Below, piece by piece: positions 8,533-17,920 of a stretch of 64,000 nt of DNA. The position numbers were made by a program, and so were the translations under genes. The notes below the pieces were generated by a model. That model saw only the letters and a program-made list of their open reading frames with translations. It did no database searches and was not told where the DNA came from. Each line of letters begins with the position of its first letter. Positions within the stretch are counted from its first letter, which is position 1. This stretch comes from an uncultured Arcanobacterium sp. (GTDB taxonomy: Bacteria; Actinomycetota; Actinomycetes; Actinomycetales; Actinomycetaceae): contig CAMCHI010000003.1 in the NCBI GenBank assembly GCA_945874735.1, positions 1 to 64,000 on the forward strand, read 5' to 3'.

Positions 8533-9903
8533 ATGATAAAACAACTAGGTTGGAAACTACATGGTAACGGCAAATCTATTGCAGCAGGAGATGTAGTTCT
8601 TCCAGAAGAGCGAATGAAATGGCCAATAATGTTTGGTATTGGAGCTCAACACGTGGTGGCAATGTTTGGAGCCACGTTCTTGGTTCCATTGCTTACTGGT
8701 TTCGATCCGGCAACGACGTTATTCTTCACCGGAATCGGAACCATTATTTTTATTCTGGTTACCTCGGGACGACTTCCAAGTTATTTGGGGTCGTCCTTCG
8801 CTTTATTAGCTCCAATTGGTGCGGTAACTGGTTATGTAGCTGGAGGAGGAGAAGCACTCGATCCTGCTAAAGCTGCACTAGCACAAGGTGGAATCATTGC
8901 AGTAGGTTTAGCACTAGCCCTAGTAGGTGTGATTGTACACTTCGCAGGTGCACGCTGGATTGACAAACTAATGCCACCAGTAGTGACCGGCGCTATCGTA
9001 TCGCTAATTGGTTTTAACTTAGCGCCAGCGGCTTGGAATAATGTTAAAGCCGCCCCAATTACCGCAGTAGTGACCATACTGGCAATTTTGTTAGTGACAG
9101 TATTATTTAAGGGAATTGTGGGTCGTCTATCCATCTTGATTGGTGTGATTGCAGGATACGTAGTGGCAGTATTGCGCGGAGAAGTAGATTTCTCGGCAAT
9201 TACCAGTGCAGCTTGGGTGGGTACTCCAGAATTCCGCGCCCCTGCTTTCGACATCTCCCTTCTTGGCCTCTTCCTACCAGTAGTGCTGGTGCTAGTGGCA
9301 GAAAATGTGGGACACGTAAAGTCGGTAGCCGCTATGACAGGTAAAGACCTAGACGACGTGACAGGTAAAGCTCTCTTTGCTGACGGTATCTCCACCGCTT
9401 TTGCTGGAGCTGGTGGCGGTTCGGGTACCACCACTTACGCGGAAAACATTGGTGTGATGGCAGCGACTCGCGTTTACTCAACTGCTGCTTACATCATCGC
9501 CGCATTCATCGCCCTAGCCCTATCTATGTTCCCTAAGTTCGGACAACTCATTGCTACCATTCCGCCAGGAGTATTAGGTGGAGCCGCTACTGTGCTATAT
9601 GGCATGATTGGAATGCTGGGAGTAAGAATTTGGGTACAAAACCGTGTGGACTTCTCCGATCCAGTAAACCTCAACACCGCAGCAATCTCGATGGTAGTAG
9701 CAATCGCTAACTACACTTGGTTTATCGGCGAGATGACCTTTGAGGGAATCGCGCTAGGATCCTTCTCGGCAATTTTGATCTACCATGTAATGCGCGCTAT
9801 TTCACGCTGGCGCGGAACTTCGCTAGAAGCAGCTACCCCTGCTTCAGCGCCAGCAGGTGCAGAACTAGAACCAGGTGCACTACAACGCGAACCAGCAGTT
9901 TAA
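8533..9903 (+). CDS. NCS2 nucleobase:cation symporter (uracil/xanthine permease)
   Basis: A 456-residue, roughly 14-helix membrane protein of the NCS2 (SLC23) family, which imports uracil, xanthine or related bases with protons. Visible hallmarks are the QHV motif in TM1 (GIGAQHVVAMFGATFLVPLL), the substrate-site segment VLVLVAENVGHVKSV in TM8, and the GAGGGSGTTTYAENIGVMA signature in TM10. The closest remembered type is uracil permease (UraA/PyrP). A strong AGGAGAGG ribosome site lies four bases before ATG 8533. A second, AzgA-type purine permease is at 38372, so the cell invests in base salvage. Confidence 0.92.
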   Translation: MIKQLGWKLHGNGKSIAAGDVVLPEERMKWPIMFGIGAQHVVAMFGATFLVPLLTGFDPATTLFFTGIGTIIFILVTSGRLPSYLGSSFALLAPIGAVTGYVAGGGEALDPAKAALAQGGIIAVGLALALVGVIVHFAGARWIDKLMPPVVTGAIVSLIGFNLAPAAWNNVKAAPITAVVTILAILLVTVLFKGIVGRLSILIGVIAGYVVAVLRGEVDFSAITSAAWVGTPEFRAPAFDISLLGLFLPVVLVLVAENVGHVKSVAAMTGKDLDDVTGKALFADGISTAFAGAGGGSGTTTYAENIGVMAATRVYSTAAYIIAAFIALALSMFPKFGQLIATIPPGVLGGAATVLYGMIGMLGVRIWVQNRVDFSDPVNLNTAAISMVVAIANYTWFIGEMTFEGIALGSFSAILIYHVMRAISRWRGTSLEAATPASAPAGAELEPGALQREPAV

Positions 9904-9930
9904 GGCGCAACGGTTTGCAAAATAAAATAG

Positions 9931-9963
9931 GAGGGCTTTCCTTAGGGAAGCCCTCCCGTTTTA
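9931..9963 (+). terminator. Intrinsic terminator of the NCS2 permease
   Basis: An 11-bp GC-rich stem (9931-9941 with 9945-9955, one G-T pair) with a three-base loop is followed by CCGTTTTATAT. It lies between convergent genes. Confidence 0.85.
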
Positions 9964-9971
9964 TATAAAAA

Positions 9972-10544
9972 TTATGGTTTTACACAACCGGCAGTACTTT
10001 GCATACCAGCGGTAAATTCTTCTGCGGTAGGGGTAATGGTCATAGCTTTCCAAGCAGTACCAATTACCACATCAACTACTTGAGTTTTATTAGTATTGTC
10101 CAATATTACTTTGGCGTCTGGGAAAAAACCACGCAAGCTATAGGCTTTAGCTAAGTTTTCTTTATTAGTTATGAGCCGTACCGCATCGGTAACTTCTTCA
10201 GTATCTACCCAGTTAGCGGCTTCGCCCGTAATTACTCCCGCATCGGTAAGAGATTGGGTAACTTTAGCTGCTAAGCCAGCTTCTCCACCGGCATTATATA
10301 CTCGTGCAGAAATCTCGGTAGGATCTACTGGTTTATCAGTAGGGGAGCAAGCATAAACTACTTCTTTAGGGACAGGCTTAGAGAAACCGGGTTGATACGG
10401 GAAAGCTACCAAATTCAGCCAAAACAGTGTGTTTACAAATAGTAATATGGCTAGGCTAATTCCTAAAGTGCCAAAAATAATGGTCTGCCGCCGTTTAATC
10501 TTATTGCGGTAAGCCTTGCGATTGTTGATTAAAGAAGTATTCAC
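9972..10544 (-). CDS. LytR_C-domain membrane protein (Cei-like envelope protein)
   Basis: The 190-residue product has a basic N-terminus, one transmembrane helix (about 24-48, IIFGTLGISLAILLFVNTLF) and an extracytoplasmic LytR_C domain opening with ISARVYNAGGEAGLAAKVTQ. This architecture matches the mycobacterial envelope-integrity protein Cei (Rv2700) and VirR, whose LytR_C domains act in cell-envelope maintenance. Two Cys (in YACSP and AGCVKP) could form a disulphide. The start is GTG; an AGGGA lies only about three bases upstream. The gene is 39 bp downstream of a winged-helix regulator on the same strand, probably co-transcribed. A second LytR_C protein is encoded at 27119. Confidence 0.85.
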   Translation of the reverse strand: MNTSLINNRKAYRNKIKRRQTIIFGTLGISLAILLFVNTLFWLNLVAFPYQPGFSKPVPKEVVYACSPTDKPVDPTEISARVYNAGGEAGLAAKVTQSLTDAGVITGEAANWVDTEEVTDAVRLITNKENLAKAYSLRGFFPDAKVILDNTNKTQVVDVVIGTAWKAMTITPTAEEFTAGMQSTAGCVKP

Positions 10545-10583
10545 ATCCCTAATTTAGCGCACAATACTAGCATAGGGAAAGCA

Positions 10584-11153
10584 TTACAGTGGTTTTACTG
10601 TTAAACTGCATTCACCGTTTAGATAATTCGGGCCAAGAGTAATGGCAGCGCGTGTGCCCACCGCCTGTTGGGCAATTAGTCGATAGACGCGACTGGTGAA
10701 GCCGGGAATTTCCGTTTCAATATCGTGAAAATGCGCTAATTCTATTTCTAGAGTATTGTGATGCGACTTGGTGTTAATGTTTTGATCGCGGAAAAAACGT
10801 ACCAGACCTTTCACAATGTCATGTTCATCGCGCAAAATATTTTCGTAAATACCTGATATTAAAGACTCGATAATGTTTTTTTCATTTTCTGAAGCGTGCT
10901 CGATTAATCGGAAAGCGTCATGTAATACATTGAAACGAGTAGTACGAGCTCGAAACACGAAAGTAGGGCGTCCTTTATATCCGTCCCGTTGTTGATTTCG
11001 TTCAATTAAGCCATAGTTAGTTAATTTAGTGGTAGCGCTACGAGCAGAGTTAGGGTGCACAAAAAGCGAGTCGGCGATTTCGACGATGGAAGTCCATTCT
11101 TCACGTTCTTGTAAGAAACTAAGTACTGATTTCTGAATATCAGAAAGTTTCAT
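10584..11153 (-). CDS. Winged helix-turn-helix transcriptional regulator, family not assigned
   Basis: A 189-residue protein. The N-terminal 75 residues form a winged HTH: a three-helix part (IQKSVLSFLQEREEWTSIVE), a recognition helix around NSARSATTKLTNYGLIER and a wing (RDGYKGRPTFVFRA), resembling MarR/ArsR folds. The C-terminal region (about 85-185) is helical with no metal or ligand motif I can name; it contains several His (SHHN, HFHD) that might bind metal. It lies just upstream of the LytR_C gene on the same strand and may control it. Confidence 0.75.
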   Translation of the reverse strand: MKLSDIQKSVLSFLQEREEWTSIVEIADSLFVHPNSARSATTKLTNYGLIERNQQRDGYKGRPTFVFRARTTRFNVLHDAFRLIEHASENEKNIIESLISGIYENILRDEHDIVKGLVRFFRDQNINTKSHHNTLEIELAHFHDIETEIPGFTSRVYRLIAQQAVGTRAAITLGPNYLNGECSLTVKPL

Positions 11154-11289
11154 CGCTGTGTAATCCCTTTAGTGCTATTTATTATTAATTTTTTCTAGAC
11201 GTTATCGATGCTAGATATGCTTGAAATCTAGTTAAATATTGTCCAAAGTACATTTTTACATATTTTCACAATATATGAAACTAAAATTT

Positions 11290-11324
11290 AAAAAACCCTT
11301 GGTCTACCACAGTATCCCAAGGGT
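11290..11324 (-). terminator. Intrinsic terminator of tRNA-Ser
   Basis: On the minus strand an 8-bp stem (11317-11324 with 11295-11302) is followed directly by a T run (the A run at 11291-11295 on plus). It lies six bases past the tRNA 3' end. Confidence 0.8.
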
Positions 11325-11329
11325 GTGTG

Positions 11330-11414
11330 CGGAGGTAGGGGGATTCGAACCCCCGAGGGCTTGCACCCAACACGCTTTCCAAGCGTGCGCCATAGGCCAC
11401 TAGGCGATACCTCC
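11330..11414 (-). tRNA. tRNA-Ser (anticodon GGA)
   Basis: Read on the minus strand the 85-base sequence folds as a class II tRNA. The acceptor stem is GGAGGTA/TACCTCC with a G discriminator. The anticodon stem CACGC/GCGTG carries loop TTGGAAA with anticodon GGA at 11378-11380. The long variable arm and the GGGGG-TTCGAAT-CCCCC T-arm are as expected for serine. No CCA is encoded. Confidence 0.97.
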
Positions 11415-11670
11415 AGTTGAGTACTTATTGTTTTAGTTGCTGAGCCATTGGGTAACTAAAGCAATTAGTACGCACGAAGAATAATTCTAGTCGCATTGTG
11501 GATTTTTCTAAAGTCTGAATAGTGTATAAAACAGGTGTTTTAGCTCTCATGACGGTTTTTAGAAAATTACTCATAAATACTTTTTGGCATTTTATATCTT
11601 AAACACTTTTGTATTAGCTCCATATTTCTTTATATTGTTCCTGTTTTGCTCGCATTTCACTATTTACCGT

Positions 11671-11699
11671 TTGGTTTTTTATATGATTTGCCGTAGCAT
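11671..11699 (+). promoter_or_regulatory. Putative promoter of the SRP RNA
   Basis: A TTGGTT -35-like hexamer (11671-11676), a 17-base spacer and a TAGCAT -10-like hexamer (11694-11699) place the start site about seven bases later at 11706, exactly where the RNA helix begins. Confidence 0.45.
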
Positions 11700-11705
11700 G
11701 AAAAA

Positions 11706-11792
11706 GACTCCTCACGTGACGTTATCTTCTGGAATCCCCCAGGGCAGGAATGCAGCAAGGGCACAGGGGCGCTGGCGGGTGCGTGCGGAGTC
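11706..11792 (+). ncRNA. ffs: Signal recognition particle RNA, small bacterial type (4.5S)
   Basis: The conserved SRP domain IV core CAGGGCAGGAATGCAGCAAG (11740-11759), with its asymmetric loop and GGAA-type tetraloop region, is unmistakable. It sits inside a hairpin whose ends pair as GACTCC (11706-11711) with GGAGTC (11787-11792). The small form without Alu domain is the norm in actinobacteria. CTTTTATAT follows as a weak terminator. Exact ends may differ by a few bases. Confidence 0.9.
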
Positions 11793-11860
11793 CTTTTATA
11801 TCTAGTGACTCTTAACCCATATTTATTGGTTATTGTTTTTGGCAGGCTTTGCATAGAATA

Positions 11861-12913
11861 ATGCTTGTGAATGAACTAATTTTGGGAATTGAAACTTCAT
11901 GTGATGAAACTGGAGTAGCTTTGGTGCGCAACGGCGAGTTGTTGGCAGACGTGACGGCTACTTCTATGGATGAGTATGCACGCTTCGGAGGAATTATTCC
12001 GGAGATTGCTTCGCGCGCACATTTAGAATCTTTTATTCCCACTTTAGATGCGGCTTTAGCTAAAGCTGGCGTAACTTTAGCGGAGGTAGACGCAGTGGCT
12101 GCCACGGCAGGGCCAGGACTAATTGGCCCATTAATTGTGGGAGTATCAGCTGCTAAGTCTTTAGCTTTAGCTCTTAACAAACCTTTCTATGGAGTGAACC
12201 ATATTATTGGGCATATTGCGGTGGATTCTTTGGTGCATGGCCCGTTTCCGCAGAAATTTGTGGGGTTAGTGGTTTCTGGTGGTCATTCTCATTTAATGCT
12301 GATAAACAATATCGCTACTGACGTGCAGGAATTAGGTGGCACATTAGACGATGCAGCCGGGGAAGCTTTTGATAAAGTAGGGCGTTTACTGGGTTTGCCT
12401 TATCCGGGTGGGCCGCATATAGATAGATTGGCGCGGCAAGGAAATCCCCACGCTATTAGATTCCCGCGTGCTTTACGGTCTGGTAAAAATCAAGAACTGC
12501 ACAAGTATGATTATTCTTTTTCTGGCTTAAAAACGGCGGTGGCACGTCATATTGAAGGGCTGGAAGCGCGTGGAGAAGATATTCCTAAAGCTGATATTGC
12601 TGCTGGTTTTACAGAAGCAGTGGTAGGGGCGCTGATGGAGAAAGCAATTACTGCGTGTCTAGAAAATAAAGTGGATACTTTAGTAATTGGTGGAGGTTTT
12701 TCGGCTAATTCACGTTTACGGGAAATAGCTGAGGAAGCTGCTTTGCGTCATGGTTTGACGGTACGGATTCCACCTATCCGTTATTGCACTGATAACGGGG
12801 CAATGATTGCGGCTTTGGGTTGGCATATGGTGGCAAACGGGGTGGCACCTTCTCCGTTAGACATTTCGGTGGATACTGCTTTGCCACGTGAAACCACTAT
12901 CCTGTATTCCTAA
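11861..12913 (+). CDS. tsaD: tRNA N6-adenosine threonylcarbamoyltransferase TsaD
   Basis: Transfers the threonylcarbamoyl group to A37 of ANN-decoding tRNAs (t6A) together with TsaB and TsaE. The ASKHA-fold opening ILGIETSCDETGVALV, the metal-binding pair H114 and H118 (in NHIIGHI) and the late GGGFSANSRLRE and DNGAMIA motifs are all present. From ATG 11861 the product has 350 residues, normal for the family. The longer TTG 11849 frame adds four non-conserved residues. tsaB, rimI and tsaE, common neighbours, are not adjacent; the SRP RNA precedes it. Confidence 0.95.
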   Translation: MLVNELILGIETSCDETGVALVRNGELLADVTATSMDEYARFGGIIPEIASRAHLESFIPTLDAALAKAGVTLAEVDAVAATAGPGLIGPLIVGVSAAKSLALALNKPFYGVNHIIGHIAVDSLVHGPFPQKFVGLVVSGGHSHLMLINNIATDVQELGGTLDDAAGEAFDKVGRLLGLPYPGGPHIDRLARQGNPHAIRFPRALRSGKNQELHKYDYSFSGLKTAVARHIEGLEARGEDIPKADIAAGFTEAVVGALMEKAITACLENKVDTLVIGGGFSANSRLREIAEEAALRHGLTVRIPPIRYCTDNGAMIAALGWHMVANGVAPSPLDISVDTALPRETTILYS

Positions 12914-13011
12914 TTTGTCGTGATGCTAACTACTGAGGTAGAAATTGCGATAATGCTACTTGGCTAATCGTGAAAGTGTGATAGTTTGCTGTCTTAATTT
13001 AGTTATTAGGG

Positions 13012-13048
13012 TTAGCTCTGCCTTTCTCATACGGTTAAAATAGAAGAT
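13012..13048 (+). promoter_or_regulatory. Putative promoter giving a leaderless dnaX mRNA
   Basis: A TAAAAT -10-like hexamer (13036-13041) sits seven bases before the GTG start at 13049. A TTAGCT -35-like hexamer is at 13012-13017 with an 18-base spacer. The gene has no convincing Shine-Dalgarno sequence, which fits a leaderless transcript. Confidence 0.45.
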
Positions 13049-15724
13049 GTGAGCATAGCGTTATATCGCCGTTATCGGCCTCAAAGTTTTACAGAAGTTA
13101 TTGGGCAAGACCATGTAACTGATCCTTTAATGGCAGCTTTAGCTGCTGGGCGTACTACGCATGCTTATCTTTTTTCAGGCCCGCGCGGGTGTGGTAAGAC
13201 TACTTCTGCTCGTATTTTGGCGCGTTGTTTGAATTGTGTAGAGTATCCAACAGCTACTCCGTGTGGTGAGTGTGATTCTTGTAAAGAGCTTTCCCGTCAT
13301 GGCTCTGGTTCTTTAGATGTAGTAGAGGTAGATGCGGCTTCACACGGCGGTGTAGATGATGCGCGAGAGTTGCGGGAGCAAGCTGGTTTTTCTCCGGTGC
13401 GGGATCGTTTCAAGATTTTCATCATTGATGAAGCGCATATGGTGACTAATCACGGTTTTAACGCTTTGCTGAAATTAGTGGAAGAACCTCCGGCGCATGT
13501 CAAGTTTATTTTTGCTACTACTGAACCGGAAAAAGTAATTGGTACGATTCGTTCCCGTACTCATCATTATCCTTTTAGGTTAGTGCCTCCTCCGGTGCTA
13601 GAAAATTATTTACAAGAAATTTGTGCACAAGAAAATATATCTGCTCCAGCTGAGGTATTGTCGCTGGTAGTACGAGCCGGTACGGGTTCGGTGCGCGATA
13701 CTTTATCAGTATTGGATCAAATTATTGGGGGAAGTGACGGGGTTAGTCTGCAATATGATAAAGCGGTAGCTTTATTGGGATATACCTCAGCTCATCTATT
13801 AGATTTAGCAGTAGAGGCTTTGATTGCGCAAGATGGTGCAGCACTTTTTGCAGTGGTAGACGATTTAGTGCGCTCTGGGCATGATCCGCGGCGTTTTGTG
13901 GAAGATTTATTACAGCGTTTGCGTGATTTAATCATTTTGGCTTTAGCAAGTGATAGTGCGCGAAATGTTTTTGTGAGCGTGCCAGAAGACCAGTATCAAA
14001 TTATGCAAGATCAGGCAGGTCGATTAACGGCACGCCGAGCGTCACGCAGTGCAGATTTAGTAAATGAGGTTTTGCATTTAATGGTAGGAGCTACTGCTCC
14101 TCGGTTGCAGTTAGAGCTATTATGTGCGCGTTTAATTATGGCACAAACAGAAGGGGAAGGTGTTTCGCCTGGAGTGGCAAGAACGCCAGAACCAGCTGGA
14201 GCAGGTAGAGGAGCTTTGGCAGTAACTCCTCCTGGAGCAAAACCTGGTTTGGGAGCCGTATCTACTCCTAGCTCTGCCGTTACTTCTGTTAATAAGGTAA
14301 GTTCCGCTCCAGAAAATGCTGAGGGAATTGCTGGACGAGTTGCCACGCCAAGCACTAAACCAATGCCAGATATGCCCAATTTAGAAGGTTTAAGTGATTT
14401 TGCTGCCGGCGTATTGGCTACTAATATTTCTGCTGAAAACACTGCTTTTAGCTTAGTTAGTGAATCAGCTACTGAAGTGTCTGTGCCGTCAGAACCGCAA
14501 TCGAGCGCAGAGTCTACAACTACTACTGTATCTGAGCAGCCAGTTGCCAATTCTGCACCCATTTCAGAGCCTGTGCAAGCAACTGGAGAAATACTATCTA
14601 CTCAAACTCCGTTTGTGCAGATCCGGCAAGTTTGGGAAAAAATTATTGACCTAGCAAAGCAACGACTCCCCCAATCTGCCCATAAGTTTAATGCGATTGT
14701 GGAATTAGAAGCGGTAGAAAATGGCGTGGTTTATTTAGGCTTTGCCCGTTTGGATCAAGTAAATGCTTTTAATAGCGATATTCCGTCCCTGAATGCAGTT
14801 GCTTTTAGCATTTTTGAAATTACTGGTCTAAAAACTCGGGTGCAGGCAGTTTATGTGGCGGGTGATGCACCCCCAAAAGTACTAGCTGATTCGCAGCTAG
14901 CTGCGGGTCAGCTTTCTAGCCCGTCAGACTCTGCTGTGCCTGAAACTAATACCGTGCTTGATAAATCAGAAAATGGCGCGGAAGTAGCACCCGAATCTGT
15001 AGTGGCATCTCCAATAACAGATTCGCTTGCGCCAACTTCTACTGTGGCGATAACTGATACATCTGCACAAACAGTTACTGACCCAGCCGGAGTTTTAGCT
15101 GCTTTAGTAGATGGCAGCGCTCAAATAGTTACGGGAATTGGGCAAAATCATGCTGTGTCTGATAACCAAGCTATCCAGGAAGAAGTTACTGAACTAGCAG
15201 ACGCAGCGTTAAGTGATGCTACACAGGAGGAACTAGCAGCTAACACGGAATGCGTGGTAGAAATTACTGACTACTTGCATGATATTCCAGATGTTCCCCC
15301 AGCTTTATCACCGTTTGTGAACACTCCTGCTACTTCCGATAATCTGGCAGGTTTTCAAGCCCATTCGGGGGATAGTTTTGCGCAAAATAACGTATTTAAT
15401 GCAGAAACTTTGCAAGAATTTATGGAAGTGGCAAATATGCCGGCAGGCCACTCCAAAACTGATCGGTTAGCTGATATAACTGCACAGGTAGGACAACGTT
15501 TAGAAGCCGAAGGGCTAACGGGTGTGTTTACCACGGGAGCGCAATTAGCGGCAGAAAATCAGGCTAAACGGGCACAAGAAACTGAATTAGCGCAAGTAGA
15601 TGAAGCTGATTTGGTAAGTGCAGATGATGAGATTGTAGATGCCACCCAGTTGTTTGGCGTTAATATCGTGTTGGAAACTTTTGGTGGGCAAATAATTCAA
15701 GAACTACCTAATAAGAAAGACTAA
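13049..15724 (+). CDS. dnaX: DNA polymerase III subunit gamma/tau
   Basis: The ATPase that loads the sliding clamp and links polymerase cores. The first 370 residues carry the conserved AAA+ module: [18 protein letters not shown], Walker A GPRGCGKT (44-51), a four-Cys zinc motif (C63, C72, C75, C78), Walker B IIDEAHM and the SRC-type sensor [10 protein letters not shown]. Then come about 520 residues of Ala/Pro/Thr/Glu-rich low-complexity sequence, interrupted at about 520-610 by a folded segment ([23 protein letters not shown]) resembling domain V/tau regions. At 891 residues it is long for the family. Start is GTG, apparently leaderless. recR follows after five bases; the ybaB gene that commonly lies between them is absent. 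Confidence 0.95.
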   Translation: MSIALYRRYRPQSFTEVIGQDHVTDPLMAALAAGRTTHAYLFSGPRGCGKTTSARILARCLNCVEYPTATPCGECDSCKELSRHGSGSLDVVEVDAASHGGVDDARELREQAGFSPVRDRFKIFIIDEAHMVTNHGFNALLKLVEEPPAHVKFIFATTEPEKVIGTIRSRTHHYPFRLVPPPVLENYLQEICAQENISAPAEVLSLVVRAGTGSVRDTLSVLDQIIGGSDGVSLQYDKAVALLGYTSAHLLDLAVEALIAQDGAALFAVVDDLVRSGHDPRRFVEDLLQRLRDLIILALASDSARNVFVSVPEDQYQIMQDQAGRLTARRASRSADLVNEVLHLMVGATAPRLQLELLCARLIMAQTEGEGVSPGVARTPEPAGAGRGALAVTPPGAKPGLGAVSTPSSAVTSVNKVSSAPENAEGIAGRVATPSTKPMPDMPNLEGLSDFAAGVLATNISAENTAFSLVSESATEVSVPSEPQSSAESTTTTVSEQPVANSAPISEPVQATGEILSTQTPFVQIRQVWEKIIDLAKQRLPQSAHKFNAIVELEAVENGVVYLGFARLDQVNAFNSDIPSLNAVAFSIFEITGLKTRVQAVYVAGDAPPKVLADSQLAAGQLSSPSDSAVPETNTVLDKSENGAEVAPESVVASPITDSLAPTSTVAITDTSAQTVTDPAGVLAALVDGSAQIVTGIGQNHAVSDNQAIQEEVTELADAALSDATQEELAANTECVVEITDYLHDIPDVPPALSPFVNTPATSDNLAGFQAHSGDSFAQNNVFNAETLQEFMEVANMPAGHSKTDRLADITAQVGQRLEAEGLTGVFTTGAQLAAENQAKRAQETELAQVDEADLVSADDEIVDATQLFGVNIVLETFGGQIIQELPNKKD

Positions 15725-15729
15725 AAAGA

Positions 15730-16341
15730 ATGTCTAGTATTTACGACGGCGCAGTTCAAGACCTGATTGACGAATTAGGTAGATTACCTGGAGTAGGGCC
15801 AAAAAGTGCTCAACGTATCGCTTTTCATCTTTTGGAAGCCACTACTGAAGAAGTAGGTGCATTAGTGGCGGCTTTAGAAGCGGTGAAAGAAAAGGTACGT
15901 TTTTGTATGTTGTGTGGAAATGTCACGGAAGCGGAGCTATGCAAAATTTGTAGTGACCCGCGTAGAGTAGACTCAGTATTGTGTGTGGTGGAAGAATCAC
16001 GCGATATTGTGGCTATCGAACGGGCCCGGGAATATCGGGGACGCTATCACGTGTTAGGTGGGGCGATTGATCCTATTGGCGGAGTTGGCCCAGATAAATT
16101 GCGAATACGAGAGTTATATCAGCGTTTAGCAGACGGCAAAATAACGGAAGTTATTTTAGCTATGAATCCAAATGTGGAAGGGGAGGCTACCGCTACTTAT
16201 CTTTCGGTAAATCTATCCACAATGGGAGTGGTGGTGTCCCGTCTAGCTTCCGGTTTGCCGGTAGGCGGAGATTTAGAGTACGCAGATGAAATCACTATTT
16301 CGCGTGCTTTGGAAGGACGCCAACGGGTAGTGTTTCAGTAA
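15730..16341 (+). CDS. recR: Recombination mediator protein RecR
   Basis: With RecO loads RecA onto gaps and is part of daughter-strand gap repair. The 203-residue product has the N-terminal HhH region ([20 protein letters not shown]), a four-Cys zinc finger ([16 protein letters not shown]) and the Toprim domain ([15 protein letters not shown], then [20 protein letters not shown]), followed by the C-terminal Walker-like segment. Length is normal. It starts five bases after dnaX and ends at a terminator. Confidence 0.97.
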   Translation: MSSIYDGAVQDLIDELGRLPGVGPKSAQRIAFHLLEATTEEVGALVAALEAVKEKVRFCMLCGNVTEAELCKICSDPRRVDSVLCVVEESRDIVAIERAREYRGRYHVLGGAIDPIGGVGPDKLRIRELYQRLADGKITEVILAMNPNVEGEATATYLSVNLSTMGVVVSRLASGLPVGGDLEYADEITISRALEGRQRVVFQ

Positions 16342-16385
16342 TATATTCTGCTTTTATTAAATGGTTTTTTAGCTGAATATTTTTT

Positions 16386-16422
16386 CTGGGCAGGGGGAGT
16401 ATCCCACTGCCCAGTTTTCTTT
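16386..16422 (+). terminator. Intrinsic terminator of dnaX-recR
   Basis: An 8-bp stem CTGGGCAG/CTGCCCAG (16386-16393 with 16407-16414) with a further GGG/CCC inner pairing is followed by TTTTCTTTT. It lies between convergent genes. Confidence 0.82.
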
Positions 16423-17696
16423 TAGGCTAAATATCCTGACCAATCTTCATCGGTAAAGTCGGCATTTTCTAGCTCGGTGCGTTCAATCAATGTTTTTTCG
16501 TCTGGGCGATGTTTAAGCACGTTTTCAATATAGGACTTTACTGCATCACGCATCAGCACATCGTGTCCTACATTTTCGCCAATATACCAACGGTGATCCA
16601 GCACTTCGTGAAATATTTGTGCTGGCTCTAGTTTGCCGCGTAATTCTCTTGGAATGGCTTGAATTGTGGGTTGGTAAACATCTGAAATCCACTGATGTGC
16701 CACTATTTCTAAAGTGGTATTTTTTTGCCCAGTTAAGGTGCGGAATTGTTCAATATCGTTGATAATTCGGCGGGCTTGTGCTTCTTCTACGTCTAAACCA
16801 GTTAGGCGCATGACTTTACGAGCAAAATGTCCGGAATCTACTACTTTAGGCTGTATGGAAATACGGGCGCCTTCTGAGTCGGCTTCGATATTTAATTCTC
16901 CAACATCAAAACCTAGTTCGTTTAAGCGCCGGATACGGTTTTCTACACGCCAGCGCTCGGTGGCGTCAAAAGATTCCTCTTCGGTTAATTCATTCCACAA
17001 CATCATATAGCGTTCAAGGAAACGGTTTCCGATATGTATAGCATCGAAATCTTCATCTAAAATTCCGCCTGCTTGTAAGTCGAGTAACTCGCCAATGATA
17101 TTGGTGCGTGCCACGTCTATATCGTATTCACGTTTTTTCGCAGATAAATTTTCGTGTATTTCACCAGTTTCCGCGTCTACTAGGTAGGCGGCAAATTCTT
17201 CAGCATCCCGTCTAAATAAAGTATTGGAAAGGGATACATCTCCCCAATAGAATCCAAGTAAATGCAGTTTTACCATTAGCACAGATAGGGCGTCTGTAAG
17301 ACGGTTAATGGTGTCTTGTCGCATTCCGCTTTGTCCGAATACTGCGCGGTAAGGCAGGGAGTAAGGTAAGTGTCTAGTGACTAATACGGCAGTTAGTTCT
17401 TTTCCATTTGCGTCATAACGGTTAGAAATAACGGCGAGGGGTTCTACGCAGGAGGCGCCTTTGCGGTTTAGGTCGCGCAGGGTTTCGTATTCGTGATGTG
17501 CAGACGTTTCCCCGATTTCTTTGATAGCAATAATTTTTCCAGATAAGTGCACAAATCGTACTACGTGCCGAGAAATACCACGGGGGAGGGCTGCAATAAA
17601 TTCGTCTGGCCATTCACGTAAAGGTAGCTCCCACGGTAAATCCAGCAAAGCAGGCTCTACATTTACTGACAGGATTTGTAAAGCATGGGTGTGCAT
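16422..17696 (-). CDS. DUF4032 protein with kinase-like N-terminal fold
   Basis: The 424-residue product matches the actinobacterial DUF4032 family. The N-terminal half looks like a lipopolysaccharide-kinase/aminoglycoside-kinase-type fold: a Lys in IIAIKEIG, a catalytic-loop-like GFYWGDVSLSNTLFRR and a DFG-equivalent AAYLVDAETGEIH. The C-terminal half (about 270-420) is the DUF4032 part (RLTGLDVEEAQARRIINDIE). The substrate is unknown. In many actinobacteria this gene adjoins an orphan ugpC/msmK ATPase gene, as here on the same strand, hinting at a link with carbohydrate uptake. Confidence 0.88.
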   Translation of the reverse strand: MHTHALQILSVNVEPALLDLPWELPLREWPDEFIAALPRGISRHVVRFVHLSGKIIAIKEIGETSAHHEYETLRDLNRKGASCVEPLAVISNRYDANGKELTAVLVTRHLPYSLPYRAVFGQSGMRQDTINRLTDALSVLMVKLHLLGFYWGDVSLSNTLFRRDAEEFAAYLVDAETGEIHENLSAKKREYDIDVARTNIIGELLDLQAGGILDEDFDAIHIGNRFLERYMMLWNELTEEESFDATERWRVENRIRRLNELGFDVGELNIEADSEGARISIQPKVVDSGHFARKVMRLTGLDVEEAQARRIINDIEQFRTLTGQKNTTLEIVAHQWISDVYQPTIQAIPRELRGKLEPAQIFHEVLDHRWYIGENVGHDVLMRDAVKSYIENVLKHRPDEKTLIERTELENADFTDEDWSGYLA

Positions 17697-17874
17697 AGTG
17701 AAGCGTCCCTTCTAAATACGCTTGGCTAAGTGTTGCGTGTCTATTCTAACGGGGTAAACAATATCTGCCACTTTAGCAGGGAGGTGTGCAGAAAATGTTG
17801 GCATATTGTCTAGGTGAGATTACTTTGTTAGTGAGATAGGAAGTTTTAGCTTGGTATTTTGTGTTAAATATGTA

Positions 17875-17906
17875 AGAGGGCTAACCAGTAAATTGGTTAG
17901 CCCTCT
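17875..17906 (-). terminator. Hairpin terminator downstream of ugpC
   Basis: A perfect 12-bp stem AGAGGGCTAACC/GGTTAGCCCTCT (17875-17886 with 17895-17906) lies 15 bp past the ugpC stop. The following minus-strand sequence is only moderately T-rich. It may separate ugpC from DUF4032. Confidence 0.65.
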
Positions 17907-17920
17907 GTTATATTCAGCTA

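Noticed and set aside
8832..9434. 200-codon open frame antisense to the NCS2 permease
   Set aside because: Composition (Pro/Thr/Ala-rich) and full overlap with a clearly conserved gene mark it as a shadow frame; the same holds for the frame at 38962-39684 and others.
11527..11542. 16-bp palindrome TAAAACA-GG-TGTTTTA between tRNA-Ser and ffs
   Set aside because: No adjacent promoter or T run fits it to either RNA gene; left without function.
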